From positions 1-36,305 of the forward strand of contig JAFXEU010000107.1 of the NCBI GenBank assembly GCA_017520845.1: a DNA stretch of 36,305 nt, in the 5' to 3' direction. The stretch's first letter is position 1; every line of letters starts with the position of its first letter. The notes beneath the pieces were generated by a model. The model was not told the origin of the DNA and did no database searches. It saw only the letters and a program-made list of their open reading frames with translations. This DNA comes from Kiritimatiellia bacterium. Lineage in GTDB: Bacteria; Verrucomicrobiota; Kiritimatiellia; RFP12; UBA1067. Below, one piece after another: positions 15,956 through 23,653 of this stretch. Both the position numbers and the translations under genes were made by a program.

Positions 15956-17701
15956 ATGAGCAATTTTTATACCGATAACGCTGATATCGAAAAGACTCTC
16001 GACGCGGTTGATTTGAGCGAGGTGGCGGAACTTTGCGAAGAGGGTTTTCGTTTCGCGAAGGAATACGATTTCGCTCCTAAGACCCGCGAAGAGGCGATCG
16101 ACAACTATAAGCGCGCGCTTTCTGTCTGCGGCGACATTATCGGCAACCGCATCGCTCCGACCGCCGAAGAGACGGACAGGGTCGGCAACGTTCTCAATGA
16201 AGACGGCACGGTGACTTACGCTCCCGGCATCAAGCTCGCAGTTGAGCTTCTCGGCCGCTCCGGCCTTTCTGGCTGCACGATTCCCTATTACCTGGGCGGC
16301 CTTAACATGCCTTGCACGATTCTCACCGCCTGCAACGATATCGTTTCGCGCGGCGACGCGGCGCTCATGAACATTTTCGGTCTTCAGGGTATCGCCGAGA
16401 CGATCAACTCGTTCGCGTCCGAAGAAATCAAGAAAGACTACGTTCCTAAACTCTGTGACGGCACCTGGACCGGCGCGATGGTTCTTACCGAGCCTGACGC
16501 GGGCAGCGACCTTCAGAGCGTTAAGACGACCGCGTGGCAGGACGAGAACGGCAACTGGTTCGTAAACGGCGTAAAGCGCTTTATCACCAACGGCTGCGGC
16601 GACGTTCTTCTCGTTCTCGCCCGCACCGAGCCCGAATTCTCCGACGGTCGCGGTCTCAGCTGCCTTCTGGTCGAGAAGTGCCCCGAGATAAAGGTCCGCC
16701 GCCTCGAGCACAAGCTCGGCATCAACGGCTCGCCCACGTGCGAAATGGTTTTCAACAACACGCCCGCGAAGCTCATCGGTCAGCGCAAGCGCGGCCTTAT
16801 CACCTACGTTATGGCGCTCATGAACGGCGCGCGCGTCGGCATTTCCGCCCAGGGTACGGGTATCGGCGAGGCGAGCTACCGCGCTGCGCGCGATTACGCC
16901 GCCGCCCGCAAGCAGTTCGGCGTCACGATCGACAACTTCCCCGCGCTCCGCGAGCTTTTAAGCGATATGTCCGTCGAGCTTCAGGCCTCGCGTATTCTCG
17001 CTTATTATTCCTCCAAGTCCGTTGACCTTGAATTCGGTCTTACGAAGAAGTTTGAGTCTCTTAAGGGTACGCCCGAGGCTCAGGACGTCCGTAAGCGTAT
17101 GAAGCTTTACGCGGCGTTCAATAAGATGCTTACGCCTATGGCGAAGTACTACGCCTCCGAAATGTCGATGCGCGCTTCGAACGGCGCCGTCGCGGTTCTC
17201 GGCGGTTCGGGTTACATGAAGGATTATCCCGTCGAGCGCTACCTGCGCGACGCGCGTATCACGACGATTTACGAGGGTACTTCCCAGCTTCAGGTCGTCG
17301 CCGCAATCGCGGGCGTAATGGCGGGCCTTTATAAGGACGTTGTCGCCGATATCCTCAAGGACGTCGAACTTACCGACGCGCTTAAGGCAAAGCTCGAGAA
17401 GGTTAACGCGCTTTCCGCCGAGCTCGACAGCGCGGTCGAATTCGTAAAGAATCATCCCGATTCCAAGATGTACCACGATCTCCACGCCCGCCAGCTCGTC
17501 GACGCCGCCATCGGCGTTATCGTCGGTGCGCTCTTCATCCGCTTCGCGGCGAAGTTCGCCGAGAAGGAGGTCGTTCTCGACTACTGGCTCGCGACGAAGT
17601 ATCCGAGCCTCTATGCTGAGCTCGCGAAGGCGAAGAGCGGCTACACCGACTCTGTCGTGAACTTCGAGGCGCTCGCGCCCGCCGTGACGCTCGCCGACTA
17701 A
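15956..17701 (+). CDS. Acyl-CoA dehydrogenase, long form
   Basis: This is an FAD-dependent dehydrogenase that introduces the alpha-beta double bond into an acyl-CoA. At 581 residues it is the long form with an extra C-terminal helical domain (from ~455), rather than the ~380-residue type. MVLTEPDAGSDLQSVKT (from ~179) is the FAD/substrate signature. GGSGYMKDYPVERYLRDARI leads to the catalytic Glu440 in YEGTSQLQ. It has its own promoter, a GAAAGGT Shine-Dalgarno sequence and no partner electron-transfer flavoprotein gene here. The acyl chain cannot be read from the sequence. Known relatives of this long form act on medium or long acyl-CoA or on arylated acyl-CoAs. Confidence 0.88.
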   Translation: MSNFYTDNADIEKTLDAVDLSEVAELCEEGFRFAKEYDFAPKTREEAIDNYKRALSVCGDIIGNRIAPTAEETDRVGNVLNEDGTVTYAPGIKLAVELLGRSGLSGCTIPYYLGGLNMPCTILTACNDIVSRGDAALMNIFGLQGIAETINSFASEEIKKDYVPKLCDGTWTGAMVLTEPDAGSDLQSVKTTAWQDENGNWFVNGVKRFITNGCGDVLLVLARTEPEFSDGRGLSCLLVEKCPEIKVRRLEHKLGINGSPTCEMVFNNTPAKLIGQRKRGLITYVMALMNGARVGISAQGTGIGEASYRAARDYAAARKQFGVTIDNFPALRELLSDMSVELQASRILAYYSSKSVDLEFGLTKKFESLKGTPEAQDVRKRMKLYAAFNKMLTPMAKYYASEMSMRASNGAVAVLGGSGYMKDYPVERYLRDARITTIYEGTSQLQVVAAIAGVMAGLYKDVVADILKDVELTDALKAKLEKVNALSAELDSAVEFVKNHPDSKMYHDLHARQLVDAAIGVIVGALFIRFAAKFAEKEVVLDYWLATKYPSLYAELAKAKSGYTDSVVNFEALAPAVTLAD

Positions 17702-17753
17702 AGCGCGCCGAAAACCCGTCTTGTCGCCTGCTGAGAGGCTTCAAGTTCGTAAG

Positions 17754-19322
17754 ATGAAACCGATAGCGACAGATACTGCTGATTTTCCTTCTTTGAGAAA
17801 AAGGGGGTGCATTTATGTTGATAAGACGATGTATATGCATCGACTTATCTCAAGCGTAAATGCCAGTCTCTTTTTTGTTTCGCGCCCGCGTCGCTTCGGA
17901 AAGTCGCTGACGATTTCAGCGCTTAAAGCTATCTTTCAAGGACGGCGCGAACTTTTTGAGGGGCTCGCGATAGATAAGACGGATTGGGCGTGGGAGAAGT
18001 ATCCTGTCATTCACTTTGAGTTCAACGACGTCGCAACAGATAATCTTCGGGAATTCGAGCTGGATTTTGCAGCGCATATTGAGAAGCGTCTTTCTGATGC
18101 CGGGTATGTGTATGATCCCTCAAAGACAGTGCAGTACAATTTTGGCGAGGCGATTGCGCAACTTTCCGCCGCGAACGGCGGGAATGGCGTTGTGATTCTC
18201 ATTGACGAATATGATGCGCCGGTCGGGCATACGCTTGACAATATCGAAGTCGCCGAGGCTGTGCGCGCACGTCTTTCAGCTCTTTATTCCCAGATGAAGA
18301 ACCGCACGGGCGATATCCGCTTTATGCTGATGACGGGGGTTTCGAAGTTTACGAAACTTTCCGTGTTCTCCGCATTGAATAATATCGTGGATATTTCTCA
18401 AGAAGACGGTTACGCCACCATGTTCGGTTATACTGAGGAAGAGCTTTCCGAGAACTTTGATGAGCATCTTCGCGATCATGCCGAAAAGATGCGAAAATCT
18501 TACGAGGATTATCGCGCTCAGCTCAAAAAGTGGTACAACGGTTTTCGCTTCGCGAGAAACATTCCGACAACTGTTTATAATCCGATCTCAGTTGCTTATA
18601 CGCTATTTCGTAAAGAGCCAGGTTTTACCGCCACCTGGTCGTCGACCGGGCGTCCCTCAATGCTGATGAATTATTTGAAGCGCGAGGATGTTTTGAGAAT
18701 TGATCTGGAAAAAACGCGCGGCGTGACGGATGCAGAGTTTGATGTTGCGGAACTTAGGGATTTGCGTCCGATCGCTATGCTCTTCCAGTCGGGATATTTG
18801 ACGATTCGTGATTATAGTCCGCTTACAGGCCTTTATACGCTTGGAGTTCCCGATGAAGAAGTCCGCAGAGATCTTTCGACTTTGATGACCGGTGTTTCTG
18901 CGAATAAGTCTACTCAATGGGCATCATCGCTTGGTGGGATGTTGCTTTCGGAGAATTGGGACTACTTCTTTGACGGTCTTAAATCGCTTTATGCCGCGAT
19001 GGCGTACGGTCCGAAGGAAAAGCGTATTCATGAAAATTCATACGCTCGCTGTCTCTCGTTTCTTCTTGCGAGCCAAGGCTTTGAGTTTACGATGGAGGCG
19101 GTGAGTTCCAACGGTCGCGCGGACATAGTCGCAAAGCATCCCGCGATGGTCTGCATTTTTGAGTTGAAGGTTGATGATCCGGTCGATGCGGCATTCAAGC
19201 AAATCCGCGAGAAGGGGTATGCCGAGCCTTATCGTGCCGAAACGCGCCCCGTGTGGCTGATCGCTCTTTCGTTCGATTCGAAAACGCGCGAGCTTGTTGA
19301 TTTCGAAGTAGAGAAGTTTTAG
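17754..19322 (+). CDS. AAA-like ATPase with PD-(D/E)XK nuclease-like C-terminus
   Basis: This 522-residue protein belongs to the family often annotated as AAA-family ATPase plus PD-(D/E)XK nuclease superfamily (DUF1703), which is highly multiplied in gut Bacteroidota and relatives. The opening, TADFPSLRKRGCIYVDKT, and the Walker A motif RPRRFGKS (residues 44-51) are diagnostic. The Walker B-like VVILIDEYDAPV (~145) fits as well. The C-terminal domain (~420-522) has GRADIV and FELKVDD, a PD-(D/E)XK-like pattern. The frame opens at 17721, but the ATG at 17754 matches the family start. The biological role is unknown; a defence or mobile-element link has been guessed for the family but nothing here supports it. 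Confidence 0.85.
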   Translation: MKPIATDTADFPSLRKRGCIYVDKTMYMHRLISSVNASLFFVSRPRRFGKSLTISALKAIFQGRRELFEGLAIDKTDWAWEKYPVIHFEFNDVATDNLREFELDFAAHIEKRLSDAGYVYDPSKTVQYNFGEAIAQLSAANGGNGVVILIDEYDAPVGHTLDNIEVAEAVRARLSALYSQMKNRTGDIRFMLMTGVSKFTKLSVFSALNNIVDISQEDGYATMFGYTEEELSENFDEHLRDHAEKMRKSYEDYRAQLKKWYNGFRFARNIPTTVYNPISVAYTLFRKEPGFTATWSSTGRPSMLMNYLKREDVLRIDLEKTRGVTDAEFDVAELRDLRPIAMLFQSGYLTIRDYSPLTGLYTLGVPDEEVRRDLSTLMTGVSANKSTQWASSLGGMLLSENWDYFFDGLKSLYAAMAYGPKEKRIHENSYARCLSFLLASQGFEFTMEAVSSNGRADIVAKHPAMVCIFELKVDDPVDAAFKQIREKGYAEPYRAETRPVWLIALSFDSKTRELVDFEVEKF

Positions 19323-19323
19323 G

Positions 19324-19346
19324 TTAGTGATTACTCGTTAATCCGT
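19324..19346. repeat. TTANNNN-type heptamers between convergent genes
   Basis: The short gap and the end of the regulator gene hold TTAGTGA, TTACTCG and TTAATCC in perfect 7-base phase (about 19324-19344). On the opposite strand this reads as NNNNTAA heptamers, including TCACTAA, which occurs exactly in the 21461-21495 array. The array spans the stop codon of the minus-strand regulator. Confidence 0.45.
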
Positions 19347-20435
19347 TGAAGATCCTCTTACGACGATCGGAGCGTCGATCAAAATTGTGCGCACAGGGAG
19401 AGACGGGTTTCTTATCCTTTGAAGAAGAGAGGCGACCGCAATTTCTGCGAGCGTTTTTACCGGCTGGTGGATTGTTGTAAGCGACGGAGCTGTCAGATTT
19501 GCAATCTCACTGTCGTCAAAACCCGCAACGCGCACTTTCCCGGGGATGTTTATATTAAGCGATTTTAACGTCTGTATCAGTTTTGCGGCGGTCGGGTCGT
19601 TTCGGCAGATGAATGCGTCGGGTGCGTTGTTGCCGCGCATCAGTTTTCGGAAGAAGGATAGATCCGCCGGATCGTTTTCAATGACATATTCGCTCTTCCA
19701 CTCGAGCCCTGCATCAATCGCAGCCTGAGCGACACCGTATATTCTGGCGCGAATGGTGTTGGCGTAGTTGGGATGCGTGAGAAAGCGTAGGCGCTTGGCG
19801 CCGTTTTCAATCATGTGGCCAGCTATTCTGTACCCAGACTGGATGTTGTCTATTCCCACAAGATCGTAGAGACTTCTTTCCGGGAAAGGGAGGTAGTCGC
19901 GATCCAAGAGAATTACGGGTATTTTTTTTGCGGTTAAAATCGAAAGAACCTTTTTGGAGGCCTCATAGGAATCGGGAACGAGATCCACCGGTTCAAGTAA
20001 AACGCCGGCAATCTTTTTTTTCGCGTATGCCTGAGCAAGGGCGATGGCCCAATTCCCTCTGTCTGCCGCGTCCGGAGCGGAAACGTCGCCAAGTAATACA
20101 TCGTACCCTTGGCCGCGTGCCTCGGATGCGATGGCATCGCACAGCTTGGTGAAAAATTCGATCGCGCTATAGTCAGGCGCTATTATGCCTATCGCTCCGG
20201 TTGCGTTTTTAGCCGCGAAGGTGAGATATGAGCCTGAGCCTGCACGTGATTCAAGCAATCCCTCCTGTTTCAGCACTCTGAGAGCTCTCTCAATTGTAGG
20301 CCGGCTCGCTCCGAAGCGGCGCACAAGCGCTTCCTCGCTCGGGAATCGTTCGTGATTGTCGTATTTCCCGGAAAGGATGTCCTTTTTAAGGGTATTCGCG
20401 ATTAATGTATATTTTGCCGAACAATTCTTTTTCAT
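19338..20435 (-). CDS. GntR-LacI type transcriptional regulator
   Basis: This 365-residue regulator combines an N-terminal GntR winged helix (about 8-75, with FPSEEALVRRFGASRPTIERAL as recognition region and EGLLESRAGSGSYL as the wing) with a LacI/periplasmic-binding-protein-like sugar sensor (~85-365: IGIIAPD, LLDRDY, FICRNDPTAAKL, VAGFDDSEIANL). This is the AraR-like architecture. Ribose or a nucleoside is the likely inducer because ribokinase is divergently encoded 117 bases away. The frame reaches 20525, but the upstream part is low-complexity Ile/Tyr and would cover the ribokinase promoter; the ATG at 20433-20435 gives the proper GntR start. No Shine-Dalgarno sequence is present, and the -10 box lies six bases upstream. 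Confidence 0.88.
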   Translation of the reverse strand: MKKNCSAKYTLIANTLKKDILSGKYDNHERFPSEEALVRRFGASRPTIERALRVLKQEGLLESRAGSGSYLTFAAKNATGAIGIIAPDYSAIEFFTKLCDAIASEARGQGYDVLLGDVSAPDAADRGNWAIALAQAYAKKKIAGVLLEPVDLVPDSYEASKKVLSILTAKKIPVILLDRDYLPFPERSLYDLVGIDNIQSGYRIAGHMIENGAKRLRFLTHPNYANTIRARIYGVAQAAIDAGLEWKSEYVIENDPADLSFFRKLMRGNNAPDAFICRNDPTAAKLIQTLKSLNINIPGKVRVAGFDDSEIANLTAPSLTTIHQPVKTLAEIAVASLLQRIRNPSLPVRTILIDAPIVVRGSSTD

Positions 20436-20441
20436 AGTGGT

Positions 20442-20450
20442 AGTATAGCA
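20442..20450 (-). promoter_or_regulatory. Extended -10 promoter of the regulator
   Basis: On the minus strand TGC is followed by TATACT (20447-20442), ending six bases before the regulator ATG. No good -35 box stands at the right distance. The transcript would start at or next to the start codon, that is, it would be leaderless. Confidence 0.5.
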
Positions 20451-20483
20451 TATATATATGTAAATTATAGAAACCAAAAACTT

Positions 20484-20503
20484 AAATCTGCAAAAGCAGG
20501 TTT
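20484..20503. promoter_or_regulatory. Candidate operator of the ribose regulator
   Basis: AAATCTGC (20484-20491) and GCAGGTTT (20496-20503) form an inverted repeat with seven of eight pairs and an AAAA spacer. It lies between the two divergent promoters, 15 bases upstream of the ribokinase -35 box. This is the best symmetric site in the gap and a sensible place for the divergently encoded regulator to bind. Confidence 0.4.
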
Positions 20504-20517
20504 GTGAGTTCAGTATC

Positions 20518-20546
20518 TTGTGCACTTTATTTCAAGGTGTTAAAAT
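20518..20546 (+). promoter_or_regulatory. Sigma70-type promoter of ribokinase
   Basis: TTGTGC (20518-20523), a 17-base spacer ending in TGT, then TAAAAT (20541-20546). The ATG follows six bases later at 20553, so the predicted transcription start falls on the start codon and leaves no room for a Shine-Dalgarno sequence. Confidence 0.6.
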
Positions 20547-20552
20547 GTCGAT

Positions 20553-21464
20553 ATGAAAACCGGAAAAATTGTTGTATTAGGTTCCACGAACACCGATATG
20601 GTTATTACAGGTAAGAAGATACCTGTTCCCGGCGAGACGGTGAGCGGAGGAAAATTTCTTATGAATCCCGGCGGTAAGGGCGCTAACCAGGCGGTAGCCG
20701 TTGCGAGGCTTTCGGCTAAAAAGGGCGCCTGTACGTTTGTCGCTAAAGTCGGTGACGATCTTTTTGGACGCGAAACGGCTGCGCGGCTGAAGCGCGACGG
20801 CATCGTTTCGCGATTGGTCATTGATAAGAACGAGCCGTCTGGCACGGCGCTTATTCTCGTTGACGCGAAGGGCCAAAACGTCATATCCGTCGCGCTTGGC
20901 GCGAACGGGACTCTTTCGCCGGATGACATTGAGCCGTTCAGAAAGGATATCGAGAACGCCGCGTCGCTCGTCATGCAGCTTGAGACTCCCGTTGATACTG
21001 TAGAGCGGGCGGCGAAGGTCGCTCACGACAAGGGCGTCACGGTGATATTAAATCCGGCTCCGGCGAGAAAGCTCCCGAAATCGCTTTATCCGCTCGTGGA
21101 TTGGATTACTCCTAACGAAACGGAAGCTGAGATTTTGACGGGCGTTAAGGTTGTCGACGCTGCAAGTGCCGCGAAGGCTGTCGAAGTTCTTAAAAAACGC
21201 GGTGTCGGGCATGTCGTCATTACCATGGGTTCAAAAGGTGCCTATTGCGGCGACTGTTGCAAGCTGTTCCCGTGTCGGAAGGTAAAGGCCGTTGACTGTG
21301 TCGCCGCCGGCGATACGTTTAACGGGGCGTTTGCCGTGGCACTGTCCGAGGGAAAGACCTGTGCCGAGGCTATCGCATTTGCACAGAAGGCCTCGGCCAT
21401 TTCGGTTACCCGCCCCGGCGCACAGTCTTCGGTTCCATACCGCAAAGAAATCACCAACTCCTAA
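20553..21464 (+). CDS. rbsK: Ribokinase
   Basis: Ribokinase phosphorylates D-ribose at O5 with ATP in the cytoplasm. The 303-residue PfkB-family protein has LGSTNTDMV at the start, the sugar-binding glycine pair in NPGGKGANQAVA (residues 38-49), ILNPAP near residue 165, TPNETEAEILTG, and the catalytic Asp254 in AAGDTFNGAF. Other PfkB sugar kinases are conceivable, but all ribokinase signatures are present. The regulator is divergent, and the permease and nucleoside hydrolase follow on the same strand, so the substrate is probably nucleoside-derived ribose. Confidence 0.92.
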   Translation: MKTGKIVVLGSTNTDMVITGKKIPVPGETVSGGKFLMNPGGKGANQAVAVARLSAKKGACTFVAKVGDDLFGRETAARLKRDGIVSRLVIDKNEPSGTALILVDAKGQNVISVALGANGTLSPDDIEPFRKDIENAASLVMQLETPVDTVERAAKVAHDKGVTVILNPAPARKLPKSLYPLVDWITPNETEAEILTGVKVVDAASAAKAVEVLKKRGVGHVVITMGSKGAYCGDCCKLFPCRKVKAVDCVAAGDTFNGAFAVALSEGKTCAEAIAFAQKASAISVTRPGAQSSVPYRKEITNS

Positions 21465-21495
21465 CTACTAATCACTAACCGCTAACTACTAACCG
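21461..21495. repeat. Heptamer tandem repeat (CTAANNN x5)
   Basis: CTAACTA, CTAATCA, CTAACCG, CTAACTA and CTAACCG follow each other in perfect 7-base phase from 21461 to 21495. They overlap the ribokinase TAA stop and end two bases before the permease ATG at 21498. The array is the entire intergenic region and replaces any Shine-Dalgarno sequence. Confidence 0.8.
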
Positions 21496-21497
21496 CT

Positions 21498-22517
21498 ATG
21501 TACTACTGCAGCAATTATACTTTGGCCGTCGCTCTCTGCGTTGTCACCATGTTCTGCTGGGGCAGCTGGGGGAATACCCAGAAACTCGCCGGGAAGACCT
21601 GGCGATTCGAGCTCTTCTATTGGGATTATGTTCTCGGGCTTGTCCTTTTTTCGATTCTCGCGGGTTTAACGCTCGGATCCTGCGGTGGCGGAGAGTGGAG
21701 TTTCGTCGAGAATCTAAAATCCAGTTCGATTTCACGGTGGATGTGGCCATTCGTCGGCGGAATCGTTTTTAATGCGTCCAATATTCTTCTTTCGGCGGCT
21801 ATTGCGGTAGCGGGAATGTCGGTCGCATTCCCCGTCGGTGTCGGTCTCGCGCTCGTAGGCGGAACGGTCGCTAACTGGTTTGTCGACGGGAAGGGTAATC
21901 CGTATCTCATCTGGACGGGACTTGCCGTCATCGTCGTATCTATCATCTGCAATGCGCTCGCGTTCAAGGCGAAGCAGAATGCCGCGGGAGACGCATCGGA
22001 TGCATCGACGGTGAAGAAGGGGCTTCTCCTCGCCGTCTGCGCCGGCCTTCTTATGAGCTGGTTCTCGCCGCTCGTCAACCGCGTCGTCGATATGGGTTTT
22101 GCGAATGCGGCTCCCGAGGCTGGAAAGATGACGCCTTATACGGCGTTTTTCCTCTTCACTCTCGGCGTTCTTGCTTCAAATTTTGTCTTCAACACGATTA
22201 TGATGAAAAAGCCCGTCTCCGGCGAGCCTGTTAAGGGTTCCGATTGGTTCAAGGGCAGTATCTTCGTCCACCTCGTCGGTATTCTCGGCGGCTGTATCTG
22301 GGCGACGGGTACTCTCCTTTCGTTCGTTACCGCGGGCACCGCCGGTGCGGCGATCGCCTACGCTCTCGGCCAGGGTGCGACGCTCGTTTCGGCGCTTTGG
22401 GGTATTCTCGTATGGCGTGAATTCAAGGGCGCTCCTAAGAAGTCCGCCGCGCTTAATTTCGCGATGGTCGTTCTCTTTGTTGTCGGTCTCGCGTTGCTTG
22501 TTCTTGCCGGAAACTGA
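21498..22517 (+). CDS. GRP-family sugar permease, likely ribose uptake
   Basis: This 339-residue inner membrane protein has about ten hydrophobic segments and belongs to the drug/metabolite transporter-like GRP sugar-permease group. YTLAVALCVVTMFCWGSWGN at the start and LAGKTWRFELFYWDY are strongly conserved in close relatives in Bacteroidota. AVAGMSVAFPVGVGLALVGG lies in the middle and ALGQGATLVSALWGILVWREF near the C-terminus. The substrate is inferred from the ribokinase and nucleoside hydrolase on either side. The rhamnose permease group is structurally related, so another sugar remains possible. The ATG has only the heptamer array upstream. Confidence 0.8.
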   Translation: MYYCSNYTLAVALCVVTMFCWGSWGNTQKLAGKTWRFELFYWDYVLGLVLFSILAGLTLGSCGGGEWSFVENLKSSSISRWMWPFVGGIVFNASNILLSAAIAVAGMSVAFPVGVGLALVGGTVANWFVDGKGNPYLIWTGLAVIVVSIICNALAFKAKQNAAGDASDASTVKKGLLLAVCAGLLMSWFSPLVNRVVDMGFANAAPEAGKMTPYTAFFLFTLGVLASNFVFNTIMMKKPVSGEPVKGSDWFKGSIFVHLVGILGGCIWATGTLLSFVTAGTAGAAIAYALGQGATLVSALWGILVWREFKGAPKKSAALNFAMVVLFVVGLALLVLAGN

Positions 22518-22539
22518 TATAAAGGAAAGGTCCGTTGTC

Positions 22540-23631
22540 ATGAATCGTCTCTCGCTGACTGCTTGCGCTTTTCTTTTTACCGCGGCTGCGTCGGCCGCCG
22601 TCCCGAAGATCATCTTCGATACCGATATGATAACCGACTTTGACGATGTCGGCGCTCTCGCGTGTCTGCATGCGCTCGCCGACGCGGGAGAGTGCGAGAT
22701 TTTGGCGACGATAAGTTCTACTCGCGGCAACGCATCCGTCGGTGCTGTTGAGGTTATCAACCATTATTACGGGCGTCCCGATATTCCCGTAGGCGCTCCG
22801 AAGGGAATGGGCGTGATGGGTGCTTATCCCGGCGCGAAAACAAAAGTCGATCCTTCTTCTCCTCTTGGTGAGAGAAAAGGCAATGATGGCGGGCATTACA
22901 AGTACCGCAAGCTACTTGCCGATTATCCCGGGTGGTTCCGCCATGCGGATGCGGACGACGCCCCCGACGCGAACGAGGTTTACCGCCGCATTCTCGCCGC
23001 GCAGCCCGACGGCAGCGTGACAATCTGCTCAGTCGGATTTCTCACCAATATGCGCCGCCTTCTTGAAACGAAGCCCGATTCGATTTCGCCCCTTGACGGT
23101 AAGGCCCTTGTCGCTAAAAAGGTTAAACTTTGGGTTTGTATGGCCTGTCAGTATCCGAGAGGAAAGGAATACAACTCTAAGTGGGATTCCGAGTCTTCGC
23201 GCATAGCTTTTTCACAGTGGCCTACCCCCGTAATCTTTTCCGATTTCCAGTACGGGCGAGACTGTTTCGCCGGTCGCGCCGTTGCCGAGATGGACGTTAA
23301 GCGCAGTCCGGTAAAGGACGTTTTTGCGGGGAATATTCCCTCGCGCGAAGAAATCCGCGCCGATTCGGCGAAGTGGCTCAGGTCGTGTTTCGGAATGGGC
23401 GGTCGCGCTGCGTGGGACGAAACTGCCGTTCTTATTGCGGTGCGCGGCATTAATCCGTACTTCAACGCTTCGCGCGGAGCGTATCGTATGATAGACGATA
23501 AGGGAAACAACGAATGGGCGCCAGATGAAGAAAATGGACCTCATCTGCGTGTTACCGAAAGAATGCCCAAGGCCGAGGTAGGCCGCATTATCGACGAGTT
23601 GATGACCCGAGCGCCAAAGCACACGTTATAA
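22540..23631 (+). CDS. Exported nucleoside hydrolase
   Basis: Members of this family split nucleosides into base and ribose. This 363-residue protein carries a signal peptide (cleavage near residue 20, ASAA) followed at once by the calcium/ribose-binding signature DTDMITDFDDVGAL (from Asp27), the form seen in exported relatives. VCMACQYPRGKEYNSKWD and the late metal-site region agree with the fold. Base specificity is not readable. The frame extends to 22345, but the ATG at 22540 has a GGAAAGG Shine-Dalgarno region and the signal peptide. It is 22 bases after the permease, so nucleosides are probably cleaved outside and ribose is imported. Confidence 0.85.
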   Translation: MNRLSLTACAFLFTAAASAAVPKIIFDTDMITDFDDVGALACLHALADAGECEILATISSTRGNASVGAVEVINHYYGRPDIPVGAPKGMGVMGAYPGAKTKVDPSSPLGERKGNDGGHYKYRKLLADYPGWFRHADADDAPDANEVYRRILAAQPDGSVTICSVGFLTNMRRLLETKPDSISPLDGKALVAKKVKLWVCMACQYPRGKEYNSKWDSESSRIAFSQWPTPVIFSDFQYGRDCFAGRAVAEMDVKRSPVKDVFAGNIPSREEIRADSAKWLRSCFGMGGRAAWDETAVLIAVRGINPYFNASRGAYRMIDDKGNNEWAPDEENGPHLRVTERMPKAEVGRIIDELMTRAPKHTL

Positions 23632-23653
23632 ATAACTTAAAGGAGGTAATAAG

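Noticed and set aside
17754..19322. AAA/PD-(D/E)XK protein as a defence system
   Set aside because: No partner genes, and the family is common in non-defence settings; nothing in the sequence supports a defence role.
20449..20462. TATATATA run as a simple repeat of interest
   Set aside because: It is short and is explained as AT-rich spacer upstream of the regulator promoter.
20436..20525. Upstream start of the regulator
   Set aside because: The extra 30 residues are low-complexity Ile/Tyr/Thr, cover the ribokinase promoter and precede the natural GntR start.
22345..22539. N-terminal extension of the nucleoside hydrolase
   Set aside because: It lies inside the permease gene in another frame; the ATG at 22540 starts a clean signal peptide.
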